Part shown: piece after piece, positions 32,822-45,152 of the stretch
Numbering within the stretch: the first letter of the stretch is position 1
Layout: every line of letters starts with the position of its first letter
NCBI GenBank assembly: GCA_030490835.1
Contig: CM059973.1
Coordinates: 50,162,008-50,226,007 of the forward strand
Length of the DNA stretch: 64,000 nt
Direction: 5' to 3'
From: Annona cherimola
Taxonomy: Eukaryota; Streptophyta; Magnoliopsida; Magnoliales; Annonaceae
Position numbers and translations under genes: made by a program
The notes under the pieces: generated by a model
The model's database searches: none
Seen by the model: only the letters and a program-made list of their open reading frames with translations
What the model was told of the DNA's origin: nothing

Positions 32822-35653
32822 TGTGGCAACCCTAGATATCCACAACTAATTCATCATTTAGACATATGACAACAAAACTAACTAAGCTACAATCATTTTC
32901 ATCATTTACATCTCAACGGAAGTAAAATACACAATTATAATTCCCAACCACATTAATAAGGCGTCAATAAGCCATACATCCATGACTCATTTCTAATATA
33001 CAAATATATCTCACAACTGATCATATGGTATATATCATATCTCATATATACATGAGCCTGAAATAACCATAACCCAAAGCTAACATGAATTATACCTGGA
33101 ATATTTCACATCAGCTTGATAACATAGCTTATAGCTAAGTGCCTGCAGTGTCAGTCATGCTAAAAATGTTAAAAATAAATATGTGAGTTGTTCAAACTTA
33201 GTAAGTAGGTGCAATCAGTAAAAATAATGGTAAATCTAAGCCAAATTCATCATATGTCATGCCAACATATGCAATGCAAACATTAGACTCTCACTAATCC
33301 TACACAATCATATGATGCCACAAGCACATATATGAAACCAAACCAACCTTATGTTCATTAAGGGCCATGAACAACTCTGTCCTCATATCAATAGAGGGTC
33401 ATAAACAACCTTATGTAAACTATGCATATGCATTACTTATGCCATATGCATCATGCTCATACCAAAATTATGTGTCATTGTTTTACAAAACCATCTCATA
33501 TTCATTTCACAAAATGTCTACCATGTGGTTTCACAAAACTGTGCCAAAACAAATAATCAAGCCATTATCAAAGGGCCTAGCCCCAAATCAAATCAAAATT
33601 AATATGTAGCATAAAAAATCCAACATCAAACCATCCCGGAATCTATCCAAACATGCAAACCTAGCCAATGGATCATTCATCCATTAGCCTCTCATTCATT
33701 CATCCAAACCAAGCCTCTTTTACTATCTCAACATCAGAATTACACAATTCCAACCTCAAGCACAAGTTCAAACCTCCATTTCAAAATATGTAACTTATGC
33801 ACGTCAAGCCCATCACGAGTTCCATTACAAATTATTCACTATCTCACGTCCCGAATATGTTCAATACATCATTTACATTCACAAAGTTCTAGATGCTCAT
33901 TCATATGTTATTCTCACACATTTTACCTCACTTCGGCATTTCCTCGAACACATAACAGGCGTATATTGAAATCATGTCCAAATCACACAAATTTCATGGG
34001 ATTCCACTCAACACATCATTATATTATACAAAATCACTTCTAACCACTTGCATTTCATCATTTATGTGCATTTCTATCAAAACCCCCAATTTTCAATCTC
34101 CCAAAAATCTCTACATAAGCTCTAAATCATGAAAATCCAACCAAATCGTTCAACAAAAGTCGATGCCCATAATAAACATCAAAATGTCATTTGCAACTCA
34201 AATCCATCATTTATTTCGAAACAAAACAACGTACTTATCTTAAATTCATTCTTTCTCAAAAATCTTCAAGTTCTCCTAAGCGCCAAGATCTCTCCTTGAT
34301 TTAAGAAGCTTCTATGATGCAAAAAGGACGTGAATCCAAGCACTTTTGAGTGGTTTTTCATAGTGTTAGAGAGCTTGGGTCATCAGGAGGAAGAAGGGAG
34401 AGAAACTTCATGAACATGGGATGGCTTCAAACCCTGTTCACTTAAAACAGATTCCCACACTGTTTGGCCCATGTGATTCTGGAAATCACACGGTTTGGTT
34501 TGTGTGGGCTCTTAAACGGCTCATTTCAGCTATCTTGCACTATTTTGCCTATAACTTTCTATAGATAATCCCAATTTAGACAATTCTTTTTGCATTGGAT
34601 TCCTAACTTAAATTAACATTTCTCCATAAAATTTCATATTAAAATTCCATCACCACAAAATTTGAAATACATTTTACTGCGCAGCTTTACCTATAATTTT
34701 CATCCGTTCACAACACATATTGCATATCTAGCAGAAATGTGTCCAAATACTAAACCAATCATTCATACACATATCTTATCGTCATAATATCACATCCATG
34801 TCATTTGTTTGCTCAAAACATGTCTTATATAAAATTTGACCTGTCAACTCAGCTCTTCAGCCTTTTTGCCTCTACAACGGGCCTCATTGGCCCAAATCAC
34901 ATATATCATATCGAATGCCTTCAAAATCACTTCTCACATATCACACATGTATATAGCATCCCATCTGTGCTAGGAACCATCATGTTCCATATCATTTTCA
35001 AAATTTCTCCCATTAAGTTCATTACTTATTGAATTTTCACGATTAGCTTCCAATGACTTCATTCTCAAAATTATCATACCAAATTCATTCCTAAACTTCG
35101 TGAGCATACTTCAATTACCTTTATTCACATCATGGCTCTTATCAATGATCCTCAATCATTTTTACTATTGCAGTTTTTTTAGGCTTAACTATACAATTAG
35201 GCCCATTTCCATCATTAATCCAAATCTATCATTCAAATCTTACCCACATCCATTAATATCCATTCTAAGTATGCTAGCCATCTCACCCATGCCTAAACAT
35301 ATTTCAAAATGAATTGACTCTAAAAAATGCCCTTATCTAGTTCAAAGTCCATACACGAGGGGTTAAATCTCAAATATTTACCATTCAATCAAATCACATG
35401 TTCCAACATATCCAAAATCGTCTAACAAACACATGTGAATCCATCCCAAGATTCTATCAAGCTATTTTTCAAATTTTACTTATCTATTTTTTAAAAACTA
35501 GAATTGCATATTCACCACAACCTGCATAATCTTTCACATTTTCAACCCTTGATTCATCAAAATCTTATCATCATCTAGCATCTCAGACTACATTATACAT
35601 ATCACTATTGATTTACATAGTTTCTAATACCTAGATATTACAAAATGCCTAGT
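32822..35653 (-). mobile_element. Probable solo LTR, TGTGGCAACCC...ATATTACA
   Basis: The left end TGTGGCAACCCTAG resembles the TGTGGCGCCCC and TGTGGTGCCCC ends of the LTRs at 4480 and 53994. The right end CTAGATATTACA resembles the GGGTATTACG end of 53994-59828. The length (2.8 kb) and the A/T-rich, CAT-rich text are also alike, and no coding region is present. The flanks CCACC and AAATG do not match as a duplication, so the right boundary is uncertain or the element has recombined. Confidence 0.5.
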
Positions 35654-36074
35654 ATAACAGATCATATCATATCATCCCAAGAAACCACAAACCTTTAGAT
35701 CCCGTGTAGTAGGTATACACTAAACAAAACATACTTTTTAATTCCATCCCATTCGAATTAAATGAACCTAAAGCTATTTAATACAAAATTCCATCCCATT
35801 TAACTATTAAATTAGCACAATAAAAACTTTCTCACCACAAAATCCCCTCTCATTCAAGTTGTTCAATTACCATACAATAAACATTCATTGAGGCCGAGAT
35901 TCATCATTTGAAAATGTTAAATTCATTAAATGAATTGAAATGCAGATAAACTTATTTAATAGTGTTAGATTTGTTCTGTTACAAATGAACCGAAAAAAAT
36001 TATAATTTTGTTTGAAGACATTCCAACTCAACAACTCTAGCTGTTACAAACACGAAAATTTTTATAATGTCAGT
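35654..36074. other. No feature recognised
   Basis: AT-rich sequence without ORFs or repeats that I can identify, between the probable LTR and the cyclin-like fragment. Confidence 0.5.
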
Positions 36075-36343
36075 TGATCCCCCAAGTTTGCTACATCAAT
36101 GTCAGCCATAGATGACAATAGGCCACAGGCAACCTAGCTTCAAGTGCTTAAGGTAGATGTTAATGTCTTCACTTTGTTCTTTCTTGATGACTTCTCATTT
36201 GAAGTACTCCCATTTTTTGATATATTTGGGCTAATCTGGATCACCTTGTCTTCTTTCTTCCTGTCTACAGCTTTCTGTTTCATGACCTTGGCATGACTTG
36301 CCTTTGCTTCAACTGTAGCATCAATAACTACTGTGATAATTTT
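36075..36343 (-). pseudogene. B-type cyclin-like exon fragment
   Basis: Minus-strand translation from a TTGTTTAG splice-acceptor-like site (36344) reads VVIDATVEAKASHAKVMKQK, then DKVIQISPNISKN, then KNKVKTLTSTLST, a TGA and a TAG codon, then VACGLLSSMADIDVANL. As I remember plant B-type cyclins, a VI-ISPD segment is followed by KKVKTLTSVLTARSKAACG and then a DIDA segment shortly before the cyclin box; the order and spacing match. The cyclin box itself is not found downstream. The two stops fall where ARSK is expected, so this is a relic or captured fragment. It is not a working gene. Confidence 0.65.
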
Positions 36344-36737
36344 CTAAACAAGTAAGCACAAGAGTCAAACATGGTTGAATAAATAGTGTGAGTGGTGGGA
36401 GATGACCATATTGGCAAATAAATCAAAAGATCATTTACTTCCAATTAAATCTCCAAAACATATGGGTACGAGTAGAGGTACAACAACTACAATCAAACAA
36501 AAAAGGGGAACTAATTAGTCTAGACATGACCAACATCAGGTATTATTTTATTGACATTGGACCAATCATCAGGTATTAAATTAGTTTATGCAGGCACAAA
36601 ACAAGAGGGATGAACTAGTTTGTCACAACATGAACAGTAGAGCAACTTCTTTCTTTCGTTTTTAAGAAACTTATATTTGGCAATTCTTAAGAAAAGAACA
36701 TTTAATAACTCTAAAAGGAAATGGAAATAAAAATTAC

Positions 36738-36975
36738 CTCTCTAATACCGCAAGTCTTATAAAATTGAAACTTCTCATCAGACATAGAGGATTCTTGATA
36801 TAACTCAGCTAAAATAATGATAGGAATGCATTGATTTCATCTCTACTAATTAGTAAGAGTTGTTTTTAAATGGATGCATAATCCATTGCTGCACAAAATC
36901 AAGATATTGCAGTGGAGATGGTGACCAAGAAGCATCTGATAGAACATTCAACTTGAGAATATCAAAAATAGAAAT
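36738..36975 (-). pseudogene. Unidentified exon-like fragment
   Basis: The minus strand gives SPSPLQYLDFVQQWIMHPFK and, after stops or a frameshift, LAELYQESSMSDEKFQFYKT followed by CGIREV and a GTAATT donor-like site at 36737-36732. The composition looks like ordinary host protein and is unlike the transposon coding around it. I do not recognise the family. Confidence 0.45.
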
Positions 36976-37554
36976 GACCAATGAAAACTAAATATACAAT
37001 CTATATACTTCAACGAGAATAATGAAAATGGACACTATAGAGAGGATGTAGACAACATGTAACTAGCTTTATTCCATGCAAGCATTCAAAAAAATAAAAT
37101 CAAGTGAGTAATAATGTGAGAATCACATTGAACTAATTCAAGAAAGATAGATTGAATACAATCCCTGCTAAGAACAAGCCAAAACTAGGACTTTTCACAT
37201 CTAAGCATCCTTATACAAGTGGAATGTGAAAGAAATTGGTGCCTATCCAATGGTGGCAAGATCTTGGAGTTTGATTCCTCTCAAAGACACGCTTGATATC
37301 AAAAAATAGTTATAGTTACTGAGTTGATATTGTGCTAGCTCCGTTTAATACAACTAATCAATTACAAGAAGATGCAAAAAATGACATTAGTATGATGCAT
37401 GAAATATGGGCTAGCAAATTTAATCGTCATGAAAGTGGTGGACAGCAAGGAACACCAAAAACATTAAAATTTTATAAAAAAACAAAATATATACCTATAG
37501 TGCTTGCTCAATCTGATAATTCAAAAGGTAGAAAATCAAGGATTCTAATAAAGA

Positions 37555-37645
37555 GTGTCTTGCTATCACAAATGTAGTAGCAAAATCATCTATCAAATTT
37601 CTCCACTGTTCATCGAGCATTGTCCAATGCCTATCAAACAAGTAG
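37555..37645 (-). pseudogene. Unidentified exon-like fragment
   Basis: The minus strand reads FDRHWTMLDEQWRNLIDDFA followed by TTFVIARHS without a stop. It has the same orientation as the fragments at 36738-36975 and 36075-36343 and could be an upstream exon of the same unknown source gene or a third captured piece. Confidence 0.4.
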
Positions 37646-39042
37646 TAATTGAATTGCAAAGATTAAGTTAAGCATATAAAAACAGTTTCCCACTCTATAA
37701 AGATCTTAAAAGCAACCTCAAACTACAAACATATTCCTAGGATAAAATTTCTTGTTATTGCAATCACAAGATCAGAGCTTCCATACAAAAAGAATATGTC
37801 AATAGCTATCATAAATTTTCAAATGGATAACACATCTTTGTAACCCTTTGATCTTTGATTGAAATAATGATGGATAAACACCACCTTTTTGTAGATAGTA
37901 CAAACTCGCAAGTTGTTAAGCATATGAATATCTTATGTTACCTACAACTGTAGAACTAGCCATTAAGTATCAGTACTCATTCATTGTCACAATTAGCATA
38001 TCCTCACATGTCAAAAAGCAAAGCCATTCCTGACAATGACAAACACATCCTCACATGCTATAAAGTAAATAAAAAACTAACAATGATCATATCAGAAAAC
38101 TGAATTTACTACAATAATTAACAATAACAACATTGCCCAAGTTTTTTTCCAAAACAATCTTGTCCCAAAATAATTCATGGTCAAACTAATTTATAGAAGC
38201 ACATCCTTTACAAGAGACTGTTGTATAAGCCACTCCCTGCAAAACCACTTAATAAGGCCAGCTAACTAGTCAAAAGATTAAATTTTCCATTTCCAAGTGA
38301 TGCAAAAAGGCTTTAATCCTTATACAGATCAAATCAAATCTATTTAAGGCTTGAGCCATTGAATCTAATGTATTGAGCCTAGGGACATCCAATTTGGCTT
38401 AATGCTAAAGTTCACAACTTGATTCAACATTGTTTGACTAAAATCAGAAGCAAAATAATTTCATATAACAATTTAGCCAATTCTTTCAGCTTATCAATCG
38501 ATATAAGCAACGCATTATATGCAAAATTTTGAAAGCGAAGAGTTCATATTCTCATTGAACTCTAATGGGTAACTTGATTTGACTGTTAACCAAGACCCCA
38601 ATGCATCTAAAATTAGGCTGCCCCAACACAACCAAACTTAATGGCATGTGAGAAATCTTCACATACTCAACCCTAAAATGGGGTTAGATTGAGTGTCAGA
38701 CACAGATTCTTAAATTGTGAAAACATGAAATAATGTTGAAAAAAAGATCTTTACACTAAAAAGAAATAGGGAAAGCTGACTTCATGCTGTTTTTACTCCA
38801 TTTTATAAAGTTTGCTAAGGTTGTAACCTGATCCAAATCAGGTTAGCCATGGTTAGGAGAGGTCAACCATATACCCAAGATCTCTTTTGGATTAACCTAA
38901 CTTAATTCAAACTAAAGATTCAAGGATCATCGTGACCACCTAAATTTTCAAATTTGAAGTAGCTGAATTTAGAAAACATGGACATTTAAATCCCTTGAAA
39001 AACCTCATTAAATGATCTCTCAAATTTGTAAATAGCATAGTG
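37646..39042. other. No feature recognised
   Basis: AT-rich sequence with intron-like or intergenic character. No ORF, terminal repeat or known motif was found before the TATAT flank of the copia element (39043-39047). Confidence 0.5.
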
Positions 39043-39047
39043 TATAT

Positions 39048-40729
39048 TGTTGGTCCCGAGTTAATGGCAATTACCAAGAGAGGAGGGGTGAATTGGGTAT
39101 TTAAAATTTTTCAACTTAAACAGAAACTTTACCCCGGATTAATCTAGTCCCCTTTATGAAGAAACAAAATGGAAAGCAATATAGTGTAGAGAGCATAAAT
39201 AAATATCAACACACAAGATTTTATAGTGGTTCGGGCATCCTCCCTACTCCACTCTTCCAAGCTCACACCTCTTGTGACTTGGGTTCCACTATCGTATTTC
39301 ACAAATACAACTAGAGTTACTGCTCTCTTCTAGATTCCAACTCTAGGGGGCATCAACAATACACAGCACAAGTAGGTGACGAGTTCCACTCCAATCACAC
39401 ACTACTTTGCTTACACTTGATCTTAGTTACCCAAACTAAATTAAGTTCAATACAACAATAAAAATGAAAGAAAGTTTCTACACTTTACTATTGTGTAGAG
39501 GCAAATTTGGCGCAGAGAAGAACTTGTAACGTAGGCTCAATGATTCAGCAAGCAGCTCTTGGCAATTTGAAAGCGGAGTTCTTCTTCTATATGATGGCTT
39601 GATCACTTAATGCTCGTAGAGATGGGAGTTATGCTCATTCAATGAATTCTCAGCTACCCTCCTCATTCATATTAAATGCCTTATATAATTTGAAAGGGAA
39701 TCCGAATGTTTGGAAGTAGGTGGCGCGCATTTAATGCGCCAACATTTGGAAATTTTCCAACCGTTGCGACCCAAGTCGCAGGTGGAGTCGACTTCGCCCA
39801 AGTCGCAGATGGAGTCGACTTCGGCTCTCCGCAACTTCTTCAAGTTCCAATCTGGGTCGACTTGGTCCTCGACTTGACCCAAGTCGCAGGTGAAGTCGAC
39901 TTCAGGTGCGACTTCACTTCTTCAGCTTGCTAGTTGAACTTGATATCCTTGGAATGCTTTGCTTGCTTGAATTTCTTCATGTTTGGTTGTTTTTCCCTTG
40001 ATTATATCTTTTGCAACTCAGTATAATCATCCCAGCTTGATGTCCTTTTAGCTCCGTGACTTGCAAACTTTGAATCCTTGAAATCTTGAATATATGCATG
40101 AATAAGTTCAATATATATTTTGATTAGAATGGTTGAATTCATGCATCTTGCTTGCTTTGGACTTGGATTAGTCTTCATATGTTCCAAGTCGAATATCTAA
40201 GTCGACTTGGTCTTCAACTTGACTCAAGTCTACCTTGAAATCGACCTAATCCCCGACTTGACTTCTGAAGTTTCTGCCCTGTCCGATTGAAGTTGATGCT
40301 GGAGTCGACTTGGTCTGCGACTTCACCCAAGTCGAATGCGAAGTCGACTTGGGATGCAACTTCGGCAGCTCTCGTTCTCGATTTCAACTTTGGATGAAAA
40401 ACGACGCCTCCAAGTCGCTACTGGAGTCAACTTGGTCTACGACTTCGCCTCAAGTCGCAAGCAAAGTCGACTTGGGATGTGACTTCGGCACCTCTCATTC
40501 TTGATTTCAACTCTGGAAGGAAATGACATCTTGAAGTCGCTGCTGGAGTCGACTTGGTGATCGACTTGGTCTAAGTCGATGGAAATCGACTTGACTTGTC
40601 ATGCTTCATATTCTTCAATTTTATAACCTTTAATCATTTCCACAAACATGTTAGTAACCAAAACTTACTCAAATTGATTTGTTAATCATCAAAACATAGA
40701 CTTGACTTATTTTCCACATGTTTCCAACA
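39048..40729 (-). repeat. 3' LTR of the Sirevirus-like element
   Basis: 1682 bp, TGTTGGTCCCGAG...GTTTCCAACA on the plus strand. Palindromic units lie at 39765-39920 and 40187-40615. The promoter dyad is at 39700-39748 and the TATATA stretch at 39682-39687. It is nearly identical to 46014-47621 apart from scattered changes such as loss of one palindrome arm near 39795. Confidence 0.93.
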
Positions 40730-40730
40730 A

Positions 40731-40744
40731 TCTCCCCCTTTTTT
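40731..40744 (-). promoter_or_regulatory. Polypurine tract, with further G-rich tracts at 40937-41000
   Basis: On the minus strand AAAAAAGGGGGAGA directly precedes the 3' LTR. Similar GGGGGAG tracts recur at about 40938-40948, 40978-40983 and 40995-41001. Several purine tracts before the 3' LTR are typical of Sireviruses. Confidence 0.8.
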
Positions 40745-41015
40745 ATGATTGACAAAACCGATTTGAGTGTATACCTTTCAATATCTTTAAAACATACCAA
40801 TTGTGTATTTTGAAATTTAACATGCATATTTCACTTCCAATAAATCATGAGTGAAAAACATCATACATATTTCACTCTTGATACATCACAAGTTAAAACC
40901 AAACATTTAAGACCGAGACTCAAATCCCAATCTTTTCTCCCCCTTTTTGTCAATTTATCAAAAAATGGCGGGGTTGCTCCCCCTGAACCTGTGCTCCCCC
41001 TCAGCTTGTGCTTAT

Positions 41016-41765
41016 CTAAGTTAATTCAAGCATACCCATATCATTTCTAATTTTATAAAATGGTTCTTTTGCTAGAGGTTTGGTGAATATATCTGCAATT
41101 TGATCTTCTGTTCTTACATATTCTAAACATATATCATGATTTTCTACATGTTCTCTAATAAAGTGATGTCTAAGGTCTATATGCTTGGTCCTAGAATGCA
41201 ATACTGGATTTTTAGTTAAACATATGGCACTTGTATTATCACATCTAATAGGTATATCTTTAAAATTCATGTCATAGTCCCTAAGTTGTTGTTTCATCTA
41301 AAGCAATTGAGCACAACAGCTCCCGACGGCAACATATTCGGCTTCCGCCGTAGATAGAGCAACACTAGTTTGTTTTCTTGAAAACCATGAAACCAACATG
41401 TTCCCAAGAAACTGAAATGTTCCACTAGTGCTTTTTCTATCTACCTCGTAGCCGGCAAAATCCGCATCCGAGTAGCCGATTAGATCAAAATTAGAACCCT
41501 TTGGATACCAAAGTCCTATGTTGGTAGTATCTACTAAATATCTGAAAATTCTTTTTACAGCTACCAAGTGTGATTCTTTTGGACATGATTGAAATCTAGA
41601 ACACATACACACACTAAACAATATATCAGGCCTAGAAGCAGTTAAATATAATAAAGAACCTATCATGCTTTTATATAATTTTAAATCAATTGGTTTGCCT
41701 TTCTCGTCCTTGTCAATTTTAATGGCTGAGCTCATAGGTGTGTTTGCCCCTTTGCTGTTTTCCAT
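41016..41765 (-). pseudogene. Copia RNase H
   Basis: Two frames. 41765-41298 has [45 protein letters not shown] and AEAEYVAVGSC. 41297-41016 has IRCDNTSAICLTKNPVLHSR, KHIDLRHHFIREHV and DQIADIFTKPL. These are the standard Ty1/copia RNase H blocks. A TAG stop between the frames sits at the position of the usual Trp in QLLWMKQQL, a G-to-A change. A frameshift joins the first frame to RT. The enzyme would remove RNA from the hybrid during cDNA synthesis. Confidence 0.92.
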
Positions 41766-42540
41766 GCCAAACTTAACATTTCCTTGATGTACTTTGACTG
41801 GTTTATGAAGATCCCTTCACTTGATTGTTTAATTTGTAGTCCAAGGAAGAAATTCAGCTCTCCTATCATACTCATCTTAAATTCTTTCTGCATAAGCTCA
41901 GAAAATTCTTGACAAAGAATCTCATTAGTAGCACCAAAAATAATGTCATCAACATAAATTTGAATAATCAAGATATGTTTTTCTTTGTACTTAATAAACA
42001 AAGTGGTGTCTACCTTTCCTTTTTGGAAGTCATGATCAATCAAAAATTTGCTTAATCTCTCATACCAAGCTCTTGGGGCTTGTTTTAATCCATACAATGC
42101 TTTGGTTAATTTGTATACAAATTTAGATTGATCTTTCTCCTCAAATCCAGATGGTTGTTCAACATACACCTCTTCATTTATATAACCATTCCGAAATGCA
42201 CTTTTAACATCCATTTGAAACAATTTAAAGTTTATGTGAGATGCAAAAGCTAGTAAGATATGAATGACTTCTAATCTAGCAACCGGAGCATAGGATTCCT
42301 CAAAGTCTATTCCCTCTTCTTGTGAGTATCCCTTTGCCACAAATCTAGCTTTGTTTCTCACCACAAGTCCACTTTCATCTAATTTGTTCTTAAAGACCCA
42401 TTTTGTGCCAATGACAATGCAATCTTTTGGTCTTGGAACAAGATGCCAAACTTGGTTTCTTTCAAATTGATTTAATTCCTCTTGCATTGCTATGATCCAG
42501 TTTTCATCATCAAGGGCTTGGTCTATAGTGGATGGTTCAA
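41732..42540 (-). pseudogene. Copia reverse transcriptase
   Basis: The 251-codon frame 42487-41732 contains the copia RT blocks: [71 protein letters not shown] and the catalytic [10 protein letters not shown]. It is one of the longest intact domains in the element. The frame is lost shortly after [12 protein letters not shown], near 41765. It would copy element RNA into DNA. It follows integrase, as expected for Ty1/copia. Confidence 0.94.
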
Positions 42541-42574
42541 TTTTGGATACAAAGGCGTATTATCCACAAATATT

Positions 42575-43885
42575 TTATTTTGACCTTCTAGTCTTTACAC
42601 CTTCATAGACATTTCCTATAACTTGTTCAATTGGATGGGCATTTTTGAACTTTAAATCAGTTGGAGGTTTGTAGGAGTTATTACCTTCACTTACCCTTTC
42701 CTCCATGGATTCTTCTTGCTTCTCCATATGCAATTTTTCAAGGCTACTTGTTATCTCATCTGCATCACTTAAATCATCTTTTCTTTTGAAGCATGCATTA
42801 GATTCATCAAAAATAACATATATCGACTCTTCTACAACTTGGTTCCTTTTATTGAAGACTCTATATGCTTTGCTATTTGTTGAGTAACCAAGGAATATTG
42901 CCTCATCACTCTTAGCATCAAATTTTCCCAAGTTGGTTTTACCATTGTTCAAAACATAGCATGTGCATCCAAAAGCATGAAAATAAGAAATATTTAATTT
43001 TCTTCTTTTCCATAGCTCATATGGGGTCTTTTTCAAGATAGCTCTAATGGTAACTCGCTTCAACACATGACAAGCTGTACTTACAGCTTCACCCCAAAAT
43101 TTCTTGGATAATTTACTCTCATTTAGCATTGTTCTAGCCATCTCTTGTATGATTCTATTTTTTCTTTCTACCATTCCATTTTGTTGTGGAGTTCTTGGTG
43201 CAGAAAATGTGTGGTGAATTCCTTTTTCATTATATAATTCTATGAAATGTTTATTTTCAAACTCACCACCATGATCACTTCTAATAATCATAATAGTACA
43301 TTATTTTTTATTTTGCACCAAGTTTACAAAAGTTGCAAACATAGAGAAGGCTTCATCTTTGCTAGCTAAGAGAATTACTCATGTGAATCTTGAAAAATCA
43401 TCAACTATTACAAACACATATTTCTTTCCACCAATGGTTAAAATGTCGGATGACCCATATAGATCCATGTGTAGCAATTCAAGTGGCCTAGTGGTGGAAA
43501 TTTCCTTTTTGGTAGAGAAAGGAATTTTAGGTTGTTTTAACAATTGACATGCCTTGTAAATTTTATCTTTGTCATATTTCAATTTAAGCAATCCTTCTAC
43601 CAAACTCTTCTTCCATAGGGTCTTTATATTTGTCATGTTTATATGCCCAAGCCTCTTATGCCAAACCCATGGATCATTGTCAATGGCCATTAGACATTGA
43701 CCATCTAGTTCATCAAGTGAAACCAAATATACATTTCCATGTCTTTTTCCACTAAACATGATATGTTCTCCATCAAATACATTACATATAGATGATTCAA
43801 ACACAACCTTGTATCCTTTGTCACATAATTGGCTAATACTCATTAAATTGTACTTGAGTCCTTCAATAAATAATACATTTTCCAT
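42575..43885 (-). pseudogene. Copia integrase
   Basis: The first frame (43885-43379) has WHKRLGHINM (zinc-binding His), the C-x2-C remnant region, and LELLHMDLYGSSDI (first Asp). The second (43291-42575) has MIIRSDHGGEFENKHF (second Asp) and TPQQNGMVERKNRIIQEMAR (Glu), followed by the GKTNLGKFDAKSDEAIFLGY C-terminal GKGY-like region. A TGA at the Trp of DDFSRFTW and another stop separate the frames. The zinc-finger cysteine pair reads as KACQL where C-x2-C is usual, so one Cys appears lost. Confidence 0.92.
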
Positions 43886-44090
43886 ACATGCATTTGAAAT
43901 ACTATAAATGTTTCATTTACCTTTGATTTTACCTTTCTCATTATTTCCAAAAGCAACAGTTTCATCGTTTCAAGGCTTGAATTTATGAAATAAACTTCTT
44001 TCACCGGTCATATGCCTTGAGCAACCACTATTCATGAACCAAATGTTGCTTGCCTTTGCCTTGAAACATATCTGAAAAATGAACAAAAAA
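43886..44090 (-). pseudogene. Copia protease with mutated active site
   Basis: The minus strand reads WFMNSGCSRHMTGERSLFHK, the usual copia retropepsin region WYLDSGCSRHMTG, but the catalytic Asp is Asn (AAT in place of GAT/GAC). A TGA follows soon after FHKFKP. The rest of the domain continues towards 43886 with stops. This single change alone would abolish proteolysis. Confidence 0.85.
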
Positions 44091-44093
44091 ATC

Positions 44094-44480
44094 TTATCTC
44101 TTTGGTACCCATTTTATGGGTCCATTTGGGTTAGTAAACTGATTTAATCTTTGTTGTTCTATCTTTGAAAGCCCAAATCTTGTGTTTCTTGGAATCCAAA
44201 CTAATTTTGCACCATGGTCATATAGTTTCTTAAAGTTGCATTTATGAATTTTGTGACCCATCTTGTTGCAAAAATTACAACCCATTGGTAATCTAAGAGT
44301 AGACCTCCAAGTATATAGTGGTTTAAAAGTTGGCCTTTTGGTCTAAACAACTCGTTTCCCTTTAGGTATGTAAATAGGTGCAGTTTTGGTTTGATTTTTC
44401 CCAAGTATTGGCACATTCGATTTGCCGCTTTCTCTTTGCTCAAATGTGGAGTATCCAAGACCTCTTTTATTGTTTTGAGA
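44094..44480 (-). pseudogene. Second zinc knuckle region of copia gag-pol
   Basis: The frame 44285-44094 contains CNFCNKMGHKIHKC, a C-x2-C-x4-H-x4-C knuckle, about 270 codons downstream of the first one. It is followed by KLVWIPRNT and then the protease. A second knuckle before the protease is known in SIRE-type elements. Confidence 0.8.
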
Positions 44481-44738
44481 GGTCATGTTCAGAAACATTT
44501 TCACATTTTCTCATAGATTAGAGAATTTAGCTAATGATTCATTTAAGGATTCATTCTCCTTTTTTGATTTTTCCACTTCCTTCAATAGTAGTTCATTTTC
44601 TTCTTTCAGTTTTGATGTACTTTCAGCTAGTTTTTCATTTACAATAATGATGGAATTGCATTGTTGTCTCTTTAAAGATAACTTGTTTACTAGTTTTTTA
44701 ATTTCCTCATATAATGAATCATATGCATATTGTAATTC

Positions 44739-45107
44739 TTATAATTCAGCACATTTGAGACATTCTTGTATAGAAGAGTGAGTAGATTGAGAATAGCAAA
44801 ATTTGGAAGTTACCTCTTCATTACTTGTGCACTTTGTTGAGGTGGTTTGCTCTTCCAAAACTTCCGTTGTGTTTAAACACAACAAATTTTCTTCTTGCTC
44901 AATCCGCGCCATGCAGCATATTATTGCACAATTTGCCGCTTCAAAATCATCGGTTGAGGAGCTGCTTGTTAATGAAGTTTCTTCATTCACGTACATTCCT
45001 CTTCCCTTCGGCCTTTGGAATTTTCTGCTTTCATATCTTTCCTTCCTCTTTTGATAATCATTTGATTTTTCTTCCGGTGTAGGACATTGTGCTTGCATAT
45101 GTCCCAT
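44739..45107 (-). pseudogene. Copia gag C-terminal region with first zinc knuckle
   Basis: The minus-strand reading around 45125-45085 gives CYRCGGMGHMQAQC, a perfect C-x2-C-x4-H-x4-C RNA-binding knuckle. The following residues are Ser/Thr/Glu-rich. A TGA (where Arg is usual, CGA to TGA) at about 45156 separates it from the main gag frame. The stretch 44481-44738 continues as a coiled-coil-like Lys/Glu/Ser-rich segment with stops. Confidence 0.85.
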
Positions 45108-45152
45108 ACCGCCGCATCTATAGCACTTTGTAGCCTCCTCCTTCTTCTCTTT

